Of a stretch of 64,000 nucleotides of DNA, positions 1 to 11,480 are shown in pieces (position 1 is the stretch's first letter; each line of letters opens with the position of its first letter). The notes beneath the pieces were generated by a model. The model was not told where the DNA came from. It made no database searches and saw nothing but the letters and a program-made list of their open reading frames with translations. The stretch lies in assembly GCA_029721435.1 (NCBI GenBank), contig CM056573.1, forward strand, positions 96,050,947 through 96,114,946, in the 5' to 3' direction. This DNA comes from Gymnothorax reevesii (lineage: Eukaryota; Chordata; Actinopteri; Anguilliformes; Muraenidae). A program made the position numbers and the translations under genes.

Positions 1-1300
1 CCTCTTTAGTCCGGAGGACACAGCGTCCATGGTTTCAAAAAAAATAAAAATAAAATTTTAGATTTGTCTGACCACAGAACAGTTTTCCACTTTACCTCAG
101 TCCATTTTAAAATAGCTTATATTATATATATAAATAAAATTTGTCACACATCTGCTGGTGATTGGACAAGTGTGTTCTACCACTGGTGTGAGAAAAGATA
201 AGAGGTCTAAGAGTCAAAAACTCTAACTTATAATGACCTGGAAATAAAAATTACAAGACTTGTTGTGATTTGTAGTGGCACAAACCATTATGTCTCACGT
301 CACATATAATTCTATAACATTTCAGGTGTCATAAGTTTAAGCATATTCAAACATTTAAAATTCATAAATTTGCAAAAATAGAATAATTGCGCGCACATCC
401 AAAATCAGATATCACAGGTGCAGGACCCTGTGAATGAAAGCAATACAGTTTCTGTGTTCCCATTTTAATACAGTATAAATAGTTTTATAGAGCATCAATG
501 CGGACCAGTGGCTACGGGGGAGAGGGTCTTGCGTCATGGCGTCTTCTGCGGCGTCCTCACCATGGTAACGGCCGATACGGCTCATAGGTATTGTAGTATT
601 TCCTGTTAGATTTGAAGCACCAAAATCAACGGGGAAACAGTGTTTCTCAGAAGATAAACAACAACTAGCGACCGCAACATTTCTCTGCAGTCTCGTTTTA
701 TTAACTTACTGTATTTTGACTCGAAGGAATCGCTGACGAAAATTGCTCATTAACAACAGGGCAGAAAATAAAGAATCGTTGTGATTAAATGTTCAGTAAT
801 GTAGAGGTGATAAAAGAAAAGAGAATGGAAGCAATACAGTTTCTGTGCTCCCAGTTTTACACAGTATAAACAGTTTTATAGAGTATAAATACAGTCAACA
901 CTAACAGAGAGAAATAGGTGTTGCAGGCACGACCGATAGGCCTACATCTAATTGAAATACATTGGTTTTAAAGTCGCGCTCAGGGTCACGAAAAAAAACT
1001 GGAAATTCGTGTTCATGTACATGGTTCAATAGATTAAATGTCGTGATCATGAACAGATGGAGGAGAGAGCTGACAGCAAAATAAGACGAGCCATCAGGAG
1101 ACCGCATATCCCCCTGACCCCACATCATCAACCTCAGATTAGCAAAAAGCAGTACGTCAGGTCATGACTAATGTCGCACCTAGTTTTGTGAAAAAATATT
1201 TAACGGTTTTTAAGTTATGCTCCAGAAATGAAATGTTCACAGACAGACAGACGCACGGACAGACAGATAACCGCACACCTTTTGCATGCTGTGGCATGCT
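1..1300. other. Non-coding flank, no gene recognised
   Basis: No ORF here resembles a known protein and no splice-consistent exon was found. The one structure seen is a direct repeat of about 65 bp: 433-495 and 826-890 share the motif GCAATACAGTTTCTGTG followed by similar AT-rich sequence. A GC-richer patch near 505-590 contains two short ATG-initiated frames that stop quickly. Confidence 0.5.
433..890 (+). repeat. Pair of ~65-bp direct repeats
   Basis: Positions 433-495 and 826-890 are near-identical direct copies, both running from GCAATACAGTTTCTGTG into CAGTATAAAnAGTTTTATAGAG. The 330 bp between them has no recognised content. The pair could be the ends of a small old element or a local duplication; no target-site duplication is obvious. 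Confidence 0.5.
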
Positions 1301-1306
1301 ATGTTG

Positions 1307-1900
1307 TCAGGGAGTACAACTGACCCCTGGGAGGTGATGTTCAGGGTAATAGGTTGATGGCAAACTGTAGGGTCTGTGTGGTAGAAATGATGTAGCTTTA
1401 CTGAACACCTGAACTTTACTGAACACCTGATGGAGGTCATGTTTAATAGTAGGAACTCCTTTCAGATCCTGCAGCTCCTCTTGGAGATTGGAGGAAGGGG
1501 GTGCAACTGGACTGGAGGCTGAACAAAGACAGGCCTGGGAACAAGACAAAATCCACTCCAGGGCGGAACCAGATGGTGAGTCCACACAAGGATTATGGCG
1601 CTCAAGCCAAGACCTGCCCAACATCACTGGGGCATGTGGTGACTCCATAATAAAGAATGCCCAAGTCAGCATGGGCATTAAATAAGGCAATCCCCGTGAA
1701 GTCTTGGGACCCAAGGGGCCCTGGCATGGTTCAGTTGAGATCTTAAGGCAGTGAACGAGGCCAGGATGGAGTGTCTGTCCACATCTGAGTTGACCAAAGC
1801 CCAGGTGAGGACTAGGCAACCATGCAAGGTCAGGCAAATAGGCAGGAGTGGTCGGCCAGATGGGATAGCATCTCCAGATAACACCTCTCTCAGATGTAGG
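1307..1900 (-). pseudogene. Ty3/gypsy (sushi-type) protease-to-RT junction fragment
   Basis: A 176-codon - strand frame reads through sequence typical of sushi-group gypsy Pol at the end of the protease and start of reverse transcriptase: PVMLGRSWLERHNPCVD (protease end), then DLKGVPTIKHDLHQVFSK and a HRPY motif. The catalytic RT core (YxDD) is absent; the frame ends at 1307. It lies downstream, on the same strand, of gag-like sequence at 3108-3830, so both are probably one decayed element with foreign sequence between. Confidence 0.6.
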
Positions 1901-3107
1901 CCAAGTTCGCTAGACTGGGCATTCAGCGATGATGTGGTACAGAGGCATAATGAGTCAGCTCAGGGCACCTATACAAAATTTAGCAAGACCTTTTCTAGCA
2001 ATCAAGTATCATTAGTCACACCTAAACATTATGTTATGTTTCATTACATTATGCAGTGTATTCCGTCACGTTTTGTTTCATTTAGGGTTCATTAGCATCA
2101 AAGCCATTTCAAGCTTCTTAGCTAATGTACCTTCTACACGATTGACATCAGGTTCAAGTATGCCCTCAAGCCGTGCGATTTATTCGAGCACTGCAGTTTG
2201 GCTGGTTGTAATGTTGCCCACATACCGGCACCTATGGCAGAAACTGGTATTATGACACAGGACGGTCCACAGCTAGTGATTTTCCGTGCTAATTCAGGTT
2301 GATATCTCTGGAGCACTATACCTTGTCATCTTTTTTATGACATCGTTGCCCTTATTTCTTCTCATTCTTTTGCTGTGTCTCGCTCATTTTTTGCATATTT
2401 TGACGTCAGTTCTTACACAGGGCACCTTTAATGCCTGAAAGCTTGGCAGGGCTGTTTTTCAGGTTTTTTTCCTGACAAGTCAATAAAGCATGATTAATCA
2501 TATATTAACCATTAGTGGCCCCGTGTGCGGCTCACCAGTGTCTTGCTTAATCTCACTATAACACTGTCAGATGTAATATAACATACTGTCAGCAGTGAAA
2601 ATAGAAGCGACAGAATGCAGGTCAGAACAATAGTCATGTCTGCACGTGGGCCATAAAATCACAAGGCACACGTGTTTGCATTTTTTATAGTTCAAAACTT
2701 ACATTAAAAGTGCATTCTCCAGGCCTTTCGCTGTGCAAAGTAGTTTCTCAAATCTTTTAATCCTTTGGAGAGGGATCGCTCAGCAGATGCGACTGTCACA
2801 GGGATTGACAGATTTCAGTAATTGCTATAACCAAGCATTCCACAAAGGCAGAAATTTCACATTCTTGAAATTCAAATCATCTATTATTCCCTATCGTAAA
2901 CTTAATGTAGAAATGTAGCACAGGGCTATGAGTCAATTAAATACGTAAAACCGTTATGTAGTGGCATTGCCATCTATTTAGTGAATGGCATCATATTTGT
3001 ATGTGATACCATGATGTAGACAGCTTAGTTTATTGAGTACTATGAACACGAACGAGTTTCTGAGTTTGTAGTAATTGACAATGTGTTTAGATAATAGTTT
3101 AATGGGT
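1901..3107. other. Sequence between gypsy fragments, nothing recognised
   Basis: About 1.2 kb of AT-rich sequence separates the gypsy gag-like and pol-like remnants. No convincing coding region is seen. The part near 2380-2520, which has T-rich runs and an AATAAA-type signal at about 2482, is suggestive of old repeat sequence but could not be assigned. Confidence 0.35.
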
Positions 3108-3830
3108 CTAAAACTCAGTGCCAGTTTTGCTTAGCAGGGCTTGTCCGTCCGGGCCCCCATTGGCCATGGGCCCCAATACAGCGGCATTACTTGCATATAT
3201 GGTAGTTACGCTACTGATGTGGTGGGCACTGCCACAATACAGGCATAGATTCTGCTTGATACGATACAGCCATTCCACTGGGGGCAGTTTTAGAAGCCGG
3301 AACTGGTCGACAGACATGATTACCAAGGCCAAGGTGACTGACTACACAGGCAGGGCATGCGTCTGTCCAGGTCAAGGGAAGCACGCAAGTGTTCAGTTCG
3401 TCCTGGACTCTGTCTAACAAGCTGAATAGGTAGGTGTCATAAAGCACCTAGGAGTCCCAGTGGTATAGAAACAGCCAGAGTCCAAAAAGCAATGGAACAT
3501 TCAGGGACTGACGGAATGCCTTGGTGTGGCTGGAACAACCTCCAGTGCCATGAATGTAGCAGAACTGGTCAAACATCTTCCTCATCTTGTTGGCATAAAC
3601 AGCATTGGCTTGCACTGTAGTTTCTCTGGCCCTCTAACCGTCGACAGCTCAGTCACTGGCTCGTCCAGAGAGGGAAGTAATGAAGCGCCACCATGGACTA
3701 GTCATTGGAGAATAAGAATGGTTGTAGATAAAAGATCAGGGCCAGGTAACTGTGCAAAGTGGGAGGATTGCTGTTGTCCAGGTCCAACAATGCTTGCTTC
3801 GACTCCCGAAAAACTATCGCTTTAGGGAGA
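3108..3830 (-). pseudogene. Decayed gypsy gag fragment with zinc-knuckle remnant
   Basis: On the - strand, 3108-3332 reads LYRIKQNLCLYCGSAHH, which resembles the CCHC zinc knuckle near the end of sushi-type gypsy Gag (normally C-x2-C-x4-H-x4-C); the last cysteine is lost. Frames upstream to about 3830 continue gag-like sequence but are broken by frameshifts. Taken with the pol piece at 1307-1900 this indicates an old gypsy copy in - orientation. No LTR could be delimited. Confidence 0.45.
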
Positions 3831-3844
3831 TAAGGGAGATTTAG

Positions 3845-4308
3845 GGAACAAGATGACTCAAGGTGTAATGAACACATATCTCTGAAATTTTGTGGGTGGG
3901 TTACTAGCACATCAGGGATGGACTCTATTGATTTTCACTGCAATCAGTCAAACAATATGGCTGCCACGGCAGCCATCTTGAAATCCGATGACACATGATA
4001 ACTGAACTTTGCTCCCACTCAGCAAGATTTGGACTGTGCTGCCTTGGAGGAGGTTTGCACTCTAGGAGTGCCACTAGTTTCTTACAGGATTCTTATCCAA
4101 CTGTTGGTCATGCAGAATGCCCCAATCATCAAATAAAATATGACAATGAGGGGAAAAAATGAAATTAAGCCTGTTCAAAAGTGTCCATACCCTTAGTTAC
4201 CTCCGCTAAACAAAGTTGGAAGGAGGTTCTGTGATCTGTGCCATTTGTTTGTCTCTCTGTTTTTTTGTCAACAAGATAACTCAAAAAATAATGAACTTTT
4301 TATATATA
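3845..4308. repeat. Dispersed repeat, upstream copy
   Basis: The block 3881-4085 is closely similar, in the same orientation, to 5862-6062; both contain CAGTCAAACAATATGG and AAGATTTGGAC followed by a purine-rich GGAGGTTTGNACTCTAGGAGTGCC. A further part at 4195-4300 (CAACAAGATAACTCAAAAAATAATG) is continuous with the copy at 5860 if the intervening Tc1 element is removed. The two copies show that the Tc1 at 4309-5857 jumped into an existing repeat. Confidence 0.6.
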
Positions 4309-5857
4309 CGGCGCCCTCCATAATTATTGGCACCCCTGGTTAAGATGTGTTAAAAGGCTTAAAATAAATCCAATTTTTATTGCAGAAGCATACGCTCACT
4401 GAAAATTGTAGAAAAATGTAACCTTCAACTCAAGTGAATTTTAAGGGAAAGAAAAAAATCCCTGACTAAGAAATAATTATTTTTCATAAAATCACCTGTT
4501 CCACAATTATTGGCAACCCTGACAATTCCTTAGAAATAAATGTAATTGAAGTATTTCTGTCATTTCTACAGTAGTTTACAAAGTTGATCAGAGTATCTAA
4601 GAACATTTAAACATCACTTCCTGTTTCCTTGGGGTATAAATATGATGTGACACAGAGGCACTTTCTCTTATCCACTCTTCAATATGGGAAAGACAAAGGA
4701 ACACACCATTCAAGTAAGGCAGATGTGTGTCAACCTTCACAAGTCAGGCAATGGCTACTGTCAGAGGAATCATTAAGAAGTTTAAAACAACTGGAACAGT
4801 GGTAAACAAGCCTGGAGGAGGACGCAAGGTTATTTTGCCACCACGCACAGTGAGGAGGATGGTTAGAGAAATAAAAAGTTCTCCAAAGCTCACTGTTAAA
4901 GAATTGCGACAAATGGTTGCATCTTGGGGTCCCAAAGTCTCCAAAACAACCATCAGGTGCTATCTACATGCCAACAAGCTGTTTGGGAGGCATGCACGGA
5001 AAAAACCCTTTCTCACCCACAATCATGAATACAAACGTCTGGAGTTCGCTAAGCGGTACTGGGACTTGAACTGGGACCATGTGCTTTGGTCAGATGAGAG
5101 CAAGATAGAGCTTTTCGGCAACAAACACTCAAAGTGGGTCTGGCGGAATACAAAAGATGAGTATGCAGAAAAGCACCTCATGCCCACTGTGAAGTATGGG
5201 GGAGGATCGGTGATGCTGTGGGCCTGTTTCTCTTCCAGAGGCTCTGGGAACCTTGTTAGGGTACATGGCATCACGAACGCTTTGAAATACCAGGACATTT
5301 TAAATCAAAATCTGGTGGCTTCTGCCTGAAAGCTGAAGATGGGTCCTCACTGGGTCTTGCAGCAAGATAATGACCCTAAACATGTGGCTAAATCTACACA
5401 GAATCAAGCTTCTCCCATGGCCATCTCAGTCCCCAGACCTCAACCTCATTGAAAACCTGTGGAGTGAGCTGAAGAGGAGAGTGCAGAGGAGAGGAACCAG
5501 GTCGCTGGATGATTTAGAGAGATTGTGCAAAGAGGAATGGTCAAAGATCCTTCTTTCTGTATTCTCCCATCTTGTGAAACATTATGGGAGAAGATTAGGT
5601 GCTGTTTTGTTGGCAAAAGGGGGTTGTACTAAGTATTAACATCAGGGGTGCTAATAATTGTGGCACACATTATTTGATGTAAAAGAATTATTTCTTAATG
5701 TGGATTTTTTTTCCCACTGAGTAAATGCACTTGAATTAAAGGTTGGATTTGCCCCTTTTTTCATTGTGGTCCCATATTATTCAGAAAAAAAACTGAAATT
5801 ATTAGAAGCTAAAGAACACATCTTAACCAGGGGTGCCAATAATTATGGAGGGCAGTG
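4309..5857 (+). mobile_element. Tc1-like DNA transposon, complete ends, broken transposase
   Basis: The ends are inverted repeats: the left reads CCCTCCATAATTATTGGCA and the right is its reverse complement (5832-5853), both continuing into TTAAGATG. Each end abuts a TA, the Tc1 target duplication (4307-4308 and 5858-5859). The interrupted target is the dispersed repeat described at 3845-4308. Length 1549 bp is normal for Tc1. A closely related copy is at 62240-63358. Confidence 0.9.
4684..5639 (+). pseudogene. Tc1 transposase pseudogene
   Basis: The start ATG at 4684 is followed by the N-terminal helix-turn-helix region, but about 38 bp present in the sister copy at 62622 are missing here near 4752, which shifts the frame. 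The second frame (4727-5329) carries GRHARKKPFL, the first catalytic aspartate in LWSDESKIELFG and the GGGSVMLWACF block, and ends in a premature TGA at 5327. A further shift near 5405 leads to SPDLNLIENLWSELKRR, with the D and E of the DDE triad. Cannot make a working enzyme. Confidence 0.9.
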
Positions 5858-6062
5858 TATCTGAGATATTGTGGGTGGCTCACTATTACATCAGGCACGG
5901 AGCCCATTGATTTTGGATGCGATCAGTCAAACAATATGGCCGCCACCGCAGCCATCTAGAAATCCTATGTCAGGCGATAACTGAACTTTTCTCCCACTCA
6001 CCAAGATTTGGACAGTGCTGCCTTCGCAGAGGTTTGTACTCTAGGAGTGCCTCTAGTTCTTT
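5858..6062. repeat. Dispersed repeat, downstream copy
   Basis: This block is the continuation of the repeat interrupted by the Tc1 element just upstream and is similar to 3881-4085. It ends abruptly at about 6062, where - strand Tc1 transposase sequence begins. Confidence 0.6.
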
Positions 6063-7016
6063 ATATTGTGTATTGCCCCGTTTAGTATCAATAACACCAT
6101 GCACTTTTTTGTGATCATCGTCAGTGAGGCCCCTAATTCTCTCACGTAGTATAGCTGCCCATACATCCCTGCAAAATGGCTCCAGCTCCAGTAAAATCTT
6201 TGGTCGTCTTGCATGAACAGCACGCTTGAGGTCTCCCCAAAGCGGCTTGATGATATTGAGGTATAGAGACTGTGATGGCCACTCCAGAACGTTCTCCTTT
6301 CTCTTCTCTACCCACTGGAGGGTCAACTTGGCCTTGTACTTTTGATCATCGTCATGCTGGAAAGTCCAAGTAATGTAATGTAAATTTTCTGGCAGTATTT
6401 TCTAGCAGGCTGAATTCATCTTGCCACCAATTTTCACAAGATTCTCTGTGCCTTTAGAGCTCACACACCCCCAAAACATCAGAGAGCCATCACCATGCTT
6501 TACAGTGGGAATGGTATATTTTTCACCATGGGGCTTGTTGACTGCTCTCCAAACATAGCGCTTATGGTTGTGATCATAAAGTTACATTTTGGTAGAGAGG
6601 CGTGTCAAGGTGTTCTCTGGCATGTTTTGGGTTTTTTGTGGGATTGGCACAATAATGGCTTGCTATGAGCGACTTGATCATGTAGCTCATTGTTGTTTAA
6701 GTGCCTCCTTATTGTGCGCCTTGAAACGACCACACCATCCTTTTCCAGAACATCCTGTATTTCTCTTGAGGTAGCTTGTAGATTTTTCTTTGTGTCCCCA
6801 ACAATTCTCCTGGCAGTTTGGGCTGAAATCTTTCTTGGCCTACCTGACCTTGGCTCGGTATCAACACATCCCCTAATTTTCCACCTCTTAATCACGGGCT
6901 GAACAGTACAGACTGGCATTTAAGTCTTTTGATATCTTTTTATATACTTTCCCATCGTTAAAAAGCTGAACTACCTTGTTACGAAGGTCCTTAGACAGTT
7001 CTTTTCCACTCCCCAT
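6063..7016 (-). pseudogene. Tc1 transposase pseudogene
   Basis: The start codon is at 7014-7016, reading MGSGKELSKDLRNKVVQ, followed after a stop by a helix-turn-helix/GRPR region (6605-6919: SGRPRKISAQTARRIV). The catalytic part continues at 5970-6326 with VLEWPSQSLYLNIIKPLWGDLKR, where the usual SPDLNPIE motif has lost its aspartate and glutamate (YLNIIK). The ORF is broken between 6326 and 6605. A dead copy. Confidence 0.85.
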
Positions 7017-7389
7017 GGCTCGGTGGCTTGCTAGATAGGTACATCCACTCGGGAGCTAACAAATGGGGGCTATACACAGAGACTAGTTAAAATTTAAAAA
7101 CCTACAGGTGTGGAACTGTTAATAGCCATTTTAATCTGAGCATGTCACCTTGTGTCTATGTAACAAGGTCAAACATCCAAGGGTATGTAAACTTATGATC
7201 AGGGCTGTTTGGGTGATTTCAATTGTCATTATTCTTTAAAAAGACCAAACACCTTTGTGATGATTAATGACTTCACATCCTTATCCTTAAATATGAGAAA
7301 TTTTTCTTGCATGTCAGTCATATTTTCAAAATAAACAGCAAAATTTCAAAAATTCATCTTAGGTGTGCAAACCTTTGAGCACAACTGTG
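6063..7389 (-). mobile_element. Tc1-like transposon, 3' end truncated
   Basis: The right end (7355-7389) is a typical Tc1 inverted repeat ending GAGCACAACTGTG next to TA. The opposite inverted repeat is missing: similarity stops just after the transposase C-terminus at 6063, where it joins the dispersed repeat. It belongs to a different Tc1 subfamily from the neighbour at 4309-5857. Confidence 0.8.
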
Positions 7390-8012
7390 TATACTGTACA
7401 TACATATCTAAGACAGAAAAATGATAGAAGTAATCAGAAAAGGGGGCAAATACTTCTTCACACAATCACACAAGGAAGGAAAACTGGTGAACTGGCAGCA
7501 GGTTTATGGGCAGTCAAGGCACAGTGATGTGTGCGGGGGTAAAGGCTGGCCTGTGTGGTCCGATCCAACAGAAGCTACCATAGCTCAAACTCCTGAAAAC
7601 GTTCCTGCTACTTCTGATAGAAAGGTGTCAGAACGAACAGTGCATCACAGTTTGTTGTGGATGATCCCTGTCCGCTTTCAAAAGAGCCTCCAATGTGCAC
7701 GTGAGCATCAGAACTGGACCACGGAGCAATGGAAGAAGGTGCTCTGGTCTGATGAATAAATGTTTTCTATTACGTCATGAGGGTGGTCAGGTGCGTGTGT
7801 GTCGCTTACCTGGGGAGGACATGGCAGCAGGATACACTATGGTAAGAGGAAAAGCCAGCAGAGACAGTGTGAGGCTTTGGGCAATGTTCTGCTGGGAAAG
7901 CTCGGGTCCTACTATTCATGTGGATGGTACTTTTACATGCACCACTTACCTAAACATTGTTGCAGACCAAGTACACCCCTTCATAGAAACCGTATTCCCT
8001 AATAGCAGTGGC

Positions 8013-9126
8013 AGTGAGGTATCGTTCAGGAACCAGTCGCGAGAACCAAGCAGTGCTGTAAAACTGGATTTTATTAAGGAAGGGGGAGAACCCCCACAGA
8101 GCAGGAGGCAACAGTACAGAGTCCACAATCCAAAAACCAATATCCAGAGGGCGAAATTCAAGTCGTTACCAGGGCAGCAATCATAGTACTCGTAGTCGGG
8201 CAAAAAAGGGTTCGATACACAGATGCTGACAGTAATCCAAAACAGAGCCAAAATCACAAAATAGGGACGGTCCAGTCAGAAGTGAATCACAAAGAATACA
8301 AGGCGAAAACAAGTCTAGCACAGGCAAACCAAGGGAAACGTTCTGACAAGGACCTGGCTGTGAAAAGTTTGCTTAAATAGACAAACGGGAAGTCACATGC
8401 TACAAAAGGAAACAAGTGAACTGGATCAGACTTATTACAAAGGAATGAACATGAGGAAGTTCCTAATTACAAGAAATTGGCAAAAGCCAAAACGCGGACA
8501 GGGATCACGAGGACAGCCTACTGACAAACATACGGCTCCGGTGATTAGCAAGGTGCAGAAAATCTGCTGAAGCACAGCAAAGTAAATTGAGTGAAGGCAA
8601 GGGGCGGAGACTAGAGCAGAGCGAGTGCTGAGAGCTTGTTAGTCAATTAGTAATGTGCAGCTATACAATCCCTAGTGCTTGTTAGTAAGTTAGTACTATA
8701 AACAATATTAGTCTTGGTTAGTAAGTTTAACTAAAACAACAAACTGTTAGTATTGTTAGTAATATAGAAAAGCAAGGTGAAGGAAGCAAACGAGATCGGA
8801 AGGAATGGTTGAAATCCCAGAAACCATGAAATCACCCAAAAGTGTGGCACACAATAATGGGGCAGTGAGCGATCACATGACAAAAGACCAGACAGGGGGA
8901 GACAAAGTACAATGCATGGTATGAGACAAAACATGGACTGGAATAAAACTGCATGAGTGGAATATGGAAACAAACAGAGACAAGGCAAAAACAAAACATG
9001 GCCAGGCATCTCAATCCCAATACAAAATACAAAGCATGGTCAGACAAAGCAGAGATCATAATCCAGACATGGCAGACAAGGCAGAATCACATCCAAAACG
9101 TGGTCAGGCAGATCAGGATGATAACA
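8013..9126 (-). mobile_element. Solo LTR (family 1) inside Tc1
   Basis: A 1114-bp insert is bounded by a 5-bp direct duplication GTGGC (8008-8012 and 9127-9131). On the - strand it begins TGTTATCATCC, a normal LTR start, and close to its far end has AATAAAATCC, a candidate polyadenylation signal. It has no long ORF. A second member is on the + strand at 19549-20465, with a matching start (TGTTATTTTTC), the shared GCAAACGAGATC motif in reverse complement and a similar tail. The 3' terminus reads ACT rather than CA, so it may be mutated or the boundary may be off by a base or two. Confidence 0.6.
8960..9115. repeat. Degenerate tandem ACATGGC-type subrepeats in LTR
   Basis: Within the presumed U3 end of the LTR the motif AAACATGGCCAGG recurs in altered form (AAGCATGGTCAGAC, AGACATGGCAGACAAGGCAG, AACGTGGTCAGGCAG) every 35-45 bp. 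The related LTR at 19549 has similar CATGGCA/CGTGGCA words in its - strand. Such arrays often vary in number between LTR copies. Confidence 0.45.
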
Positions 9127-9423
9127 GTGGCCTCTTTCAGCAAGATAATGCACCCTGCCGCAAGGCAAAAATGGTTCAGGAGTGGTTTGAGGAACACAAC
9201 GACGAATTTAAGGCGTTCACTTGACCTCCAGGTACCCTAGATCTCAATGCAATCAAGCACCTGCGGGATGTGCTGGACAAACAAGTTCGATCTATGGAGG
9301 CCCAACCTAGAAACTTACAGGACTTTTTAAGGATCTGCTGCTAACATCTTGGTTTCAGATTCCACAGCACACTTCAGGAGTCTGGTGGAGCCCATGCCTT
9401 AAAAGATCAGGACTGCTTTGGCA

Positions 9424-9727
9424 CAACCACTGAAGAAGACGCTGTCTTTTAGATGAGACGTTAAACCGAGGTCCCAAGTCACTGTGGCATTAAAGATCCT
9501 ATGATGCTTATCAACAAGAGTAGTGTCATGGCTCATGGTGTCCCCAGTGTCATGGCTCAATTCCCAACCTGGCTGTTTCGACCTGCCATCTAATGATCCC
9601 CTCCGCTAACTGGCTGTGCAATTTGTCTTCTCCCTCGCCACCTCTACCTCCAGGACTCCCTTGAAGAAGCTATTTCAATCTCAACGGGACTTCCCTGGTT
9701 AAATAAAGGTTAAATAAATAAAAGAAA
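9424..9727 (+). mobile_element. 5S-derived-type SINE body, head lost
   Basis: The stretch AGATGAGACGTTAAACCGAGG ... ATTAAAGATCCTATG matches the body of the element at 14641-14872, which has a 5S rRNA-like head. It ends in CCTGGTTAAATAAAGGTTAAATAAATAAAAG, a typical teleost SINE tail. It sits within the C-terminal codons of a Tc1 transposase. Target duplication is unclear because of A-rich flanks. Confidence 0.7.
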
Positions 9728-9919
9728 AAGGGGACCAACGCAATATTAGGCAGATGCTCATAATGTTATCACTGATTGGTGTACACACACCCTCATGCAG
9801 ATTTATTGAAACAAGCTGTGAAAAAGGAAAATGAAAGTTTTTTTTCCTTCAAATTTCAACTGGGCTTTTATTATGAATCATATAAATTTATTCATATTAA
9901 TACATTATATGACCTACTC

Positions 9920-10233
9920 AGTATTTAAGACTGACATACCCTTTACAAAAATAAGTAAATTTGAGTATACTACTAATATACTTCTTTTAAACTAAAGCTG
10001 GAAAATTTTTATGAACTAATCAAAGATATACTAAACAAAATTATACTTGGCATCAACTGAAAAGTATATAGCTACCCTTATAGAAAATAAGTATACTTCT
10101 TGTTTAAGCAAAGTAAACTTAAAATACATATCTAGTTTACTAAATACTAGTCTGTGTTTTAATTTGTACTGCAAGTATGCTACAAGTGAAATTTTAAGTA
10201 TACCGTGACTTAACTAGTTGCATACTTCTAGCA

Positions 10234-10275
<42 letters not shown>

Positions 10276-10290
10276 TGCTAGTTTATTAGT
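9920..10290. repeat. AAGTATACTT-rich repeat, left part
   Basis: AGTATACTT-like palindromic words recur every 15-40 bp (for example around 9963, 9977, 10091, 10188), often next to TTTAGTTTACTA-type sequence. It is AT-rich and non-coding and continues at 11305-11480 after an inserted element. A third block is at 14873-15320. An (AT)n microsatellite occupies 10238-10275. Confidence 0.6.
10238..10275. repeat. (TA)n microsatellite
   Basis: Uninterrupted TA dinucleotides, about 19 units. Confidence 0.95.
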
Positions 10291-10434
10291 TATATACAGT
10301 GCTTAACAAATTTTGAGAAAACACAAATATTTAAGAAATTTGTAAATGCTATTTTAAAACTTAATATTATTTTGTAAATTCTTTGGCAAGTCACAAACTG
10401 AAACCACTAAATAGTTCTTATTCACACATAAAGA

Positions 10435-10456
10435 CCCCCCCCCCCCCCCCCCCCCC
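10435..10456. repeat. Poly-C tract (22 nt)
   Basis: A homopolymer of 22 C. Lengths of such runs are unreliable in assemblies. Confidence 0.95.
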
Positions 10457-10759
10457 TAGAAAAAACTATATTTTGTATGGCCTCCTTTGGGCTTGTTTAC
10501 AGCTTGCATTCTTGCATTTAACCACTAAGACTAATTTTTATGTTCAGCAATGCAAGAAAATAACTGATATTTGACAATTTAATCAAAAAATAATAATGTG
10601 CTCAACTTTTTTTTCTGCTTTTTTGCAAAACAGTAAATTAGAAAATTAAACATATCATTTCAGTTAAAAAGCGTGTGCATACTGGTGGATTAACCGTTAC
10701 AGAAACATAAAAATTATTTTTGTAATTACCAGCACTGTTATTTTTGTGATGGATAGAAA

Positions 10760-11275
10760 GAGTGGAGTTTCAGATGCCGCGGCAGGCGAAGCTGCATCAA
10801 GCAGAGAGCCGGCGCAGGTGAAAGTGATAGGGCTAAATTAGAGCAGAAACAAGCTCGCGTTTCTGAACAAACGAAAGGCTTAATTGCCAGAAATGAAGTG
10901 AGCAACCAGATAGAAAAGAAATCTCAATAAAAGAGAAAACTAAACAAGGCACCTTACAATAGTGCCAAATAATCTTCAGAAGGTAAGCTTCCCAGAAACA
11001 AAGAAAATATACATAAATAGGCAAACCCCTGACTAGAGATATATGGAGCCGAAGTGAGCAAAATCATATCAAACACCCCAGCGAAGGAGGCGTGGCGACT
11101 TTCGGCTTAAATAGACTCCAGGAAGGACCGCCCAGGAGTAATCAGCCAGCTGGGTAAAAAATCCAATGTGGAAAGTAAACGATGTCGTCAGGGACGAGAG
11201 TAACAAAGAAAGCAAAAAGCACATTAGCAAGCTATAACAATTTTAGACCAGCTGTGGCATAAACCTTATATTGGG
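10760..11275 (-). repeat. Gypsy-LTR-like fragment
   Basis: The words AGCGAAGGAGGCGTG and CAGCCAGCTGGGTAAA, with intervening AATAGACTCCAGGAAGGACCGCCC, parallel the LTRs of the chromovirus at 31521-36623 (GCGAAGGAGGCGTG ... AACCAGCTGGGTAAAG). Homology is diluted, so this is a related subfamily or an old solo LTR. No target duplication was identified. Confidence 0.5.
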
Positions 11276-11304
11276 TGGTAGTCCAATAAATTTGTTAAGC
11301 ACTG

Positions 11305-11480
11305 TTCTTTTAGTAAATTTTTCAGTTTATGAAAGTATACGGTGAAGTATACTGCTAGAAAACTTATAGGTATACTAGTCAACTAGTTCTATACAAGCCC
11401 TTTATAGTTTGAATTTAGTTTAAACTTTCAGGGAGCTAAAAGTTTTTAGTTTTTGAGCTGCAAGGATACTTCAAAGTCTT
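11305..11480. repeat. AAGTATACTT-rich repeat, right part
   Basis: Continues the block at 9920-10290 with AAAGTATACGGTGAAGTATAC and related words after the insertion of the CAGTGCTTAAC element. Confidence 0.55.

Larger units (their letters stand above)
7483..9424 (+). pseudogene. Tc1 transposase pseudogene, interrupted
   Basis: 7640-7759 encodes FQKSLQCAREHQNWTTEQW and the first catalytic block KKVLWSDE, then a stop (TAA at 7757). The frame moves for VRVCRLPGEDMAAGYTM and LWAMFCWES. After the inserted LTR it resumes as GLFQQDNAPCRKAKMVQEW with the second catalytic aspartate (QDNAPC) at about 9145. The third acidic site lies near 9240-9270 (LDLNAIKHLRDVLDKQV in a shifted frame), with the glutamate replaced by lysine. 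Confidence 0.8.
7470..9782 (+). mobile_element. Tc1-like transposon split by a solo LTR and a SINE
   Basis: Transposase-related sequence runs from about 7483 to 8012, resumes at 9127 and ends near 9424; the last few codons and right end reappear at 9727-9782 (GGGGACCAACGCAATATTAGG through CACTGATTGGTGTA). Removing the two inserts restores continuous homology, so order of events is Tc1 first, then the insertions. The left inverted repeat was not found; a scrap of another Tc1 end (GGGGGCAAATACTTCTTCAC) lies at 7441-7460. Confidence 0.75.
10297..11304. mobile_element. Non-autonomous element with CAGTGCTTAACAAATTT ends
   Basis: The left end at 10297 reads CAGTGCTTAACAAATTT and the right end at 11288-11304 is its reverse complement, so these are terminal inverted repeats of about 17 bp. 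A TA precedes the left end. The element sits inside the AAGTATACTT repeat. It contains a 22-base C run (10435-10456) and, at 10760-11270, LTR-like sequence similar to the gypsy LTRs at 31521 and 36219. No transposase is present. Confidence 0.65.

Noticed and set aside
1307..1837. The 176-codon - strand ORF as a novel protein
   Set aside because: It contains gypsy protease/RT junction motifs and lacks a natural start.
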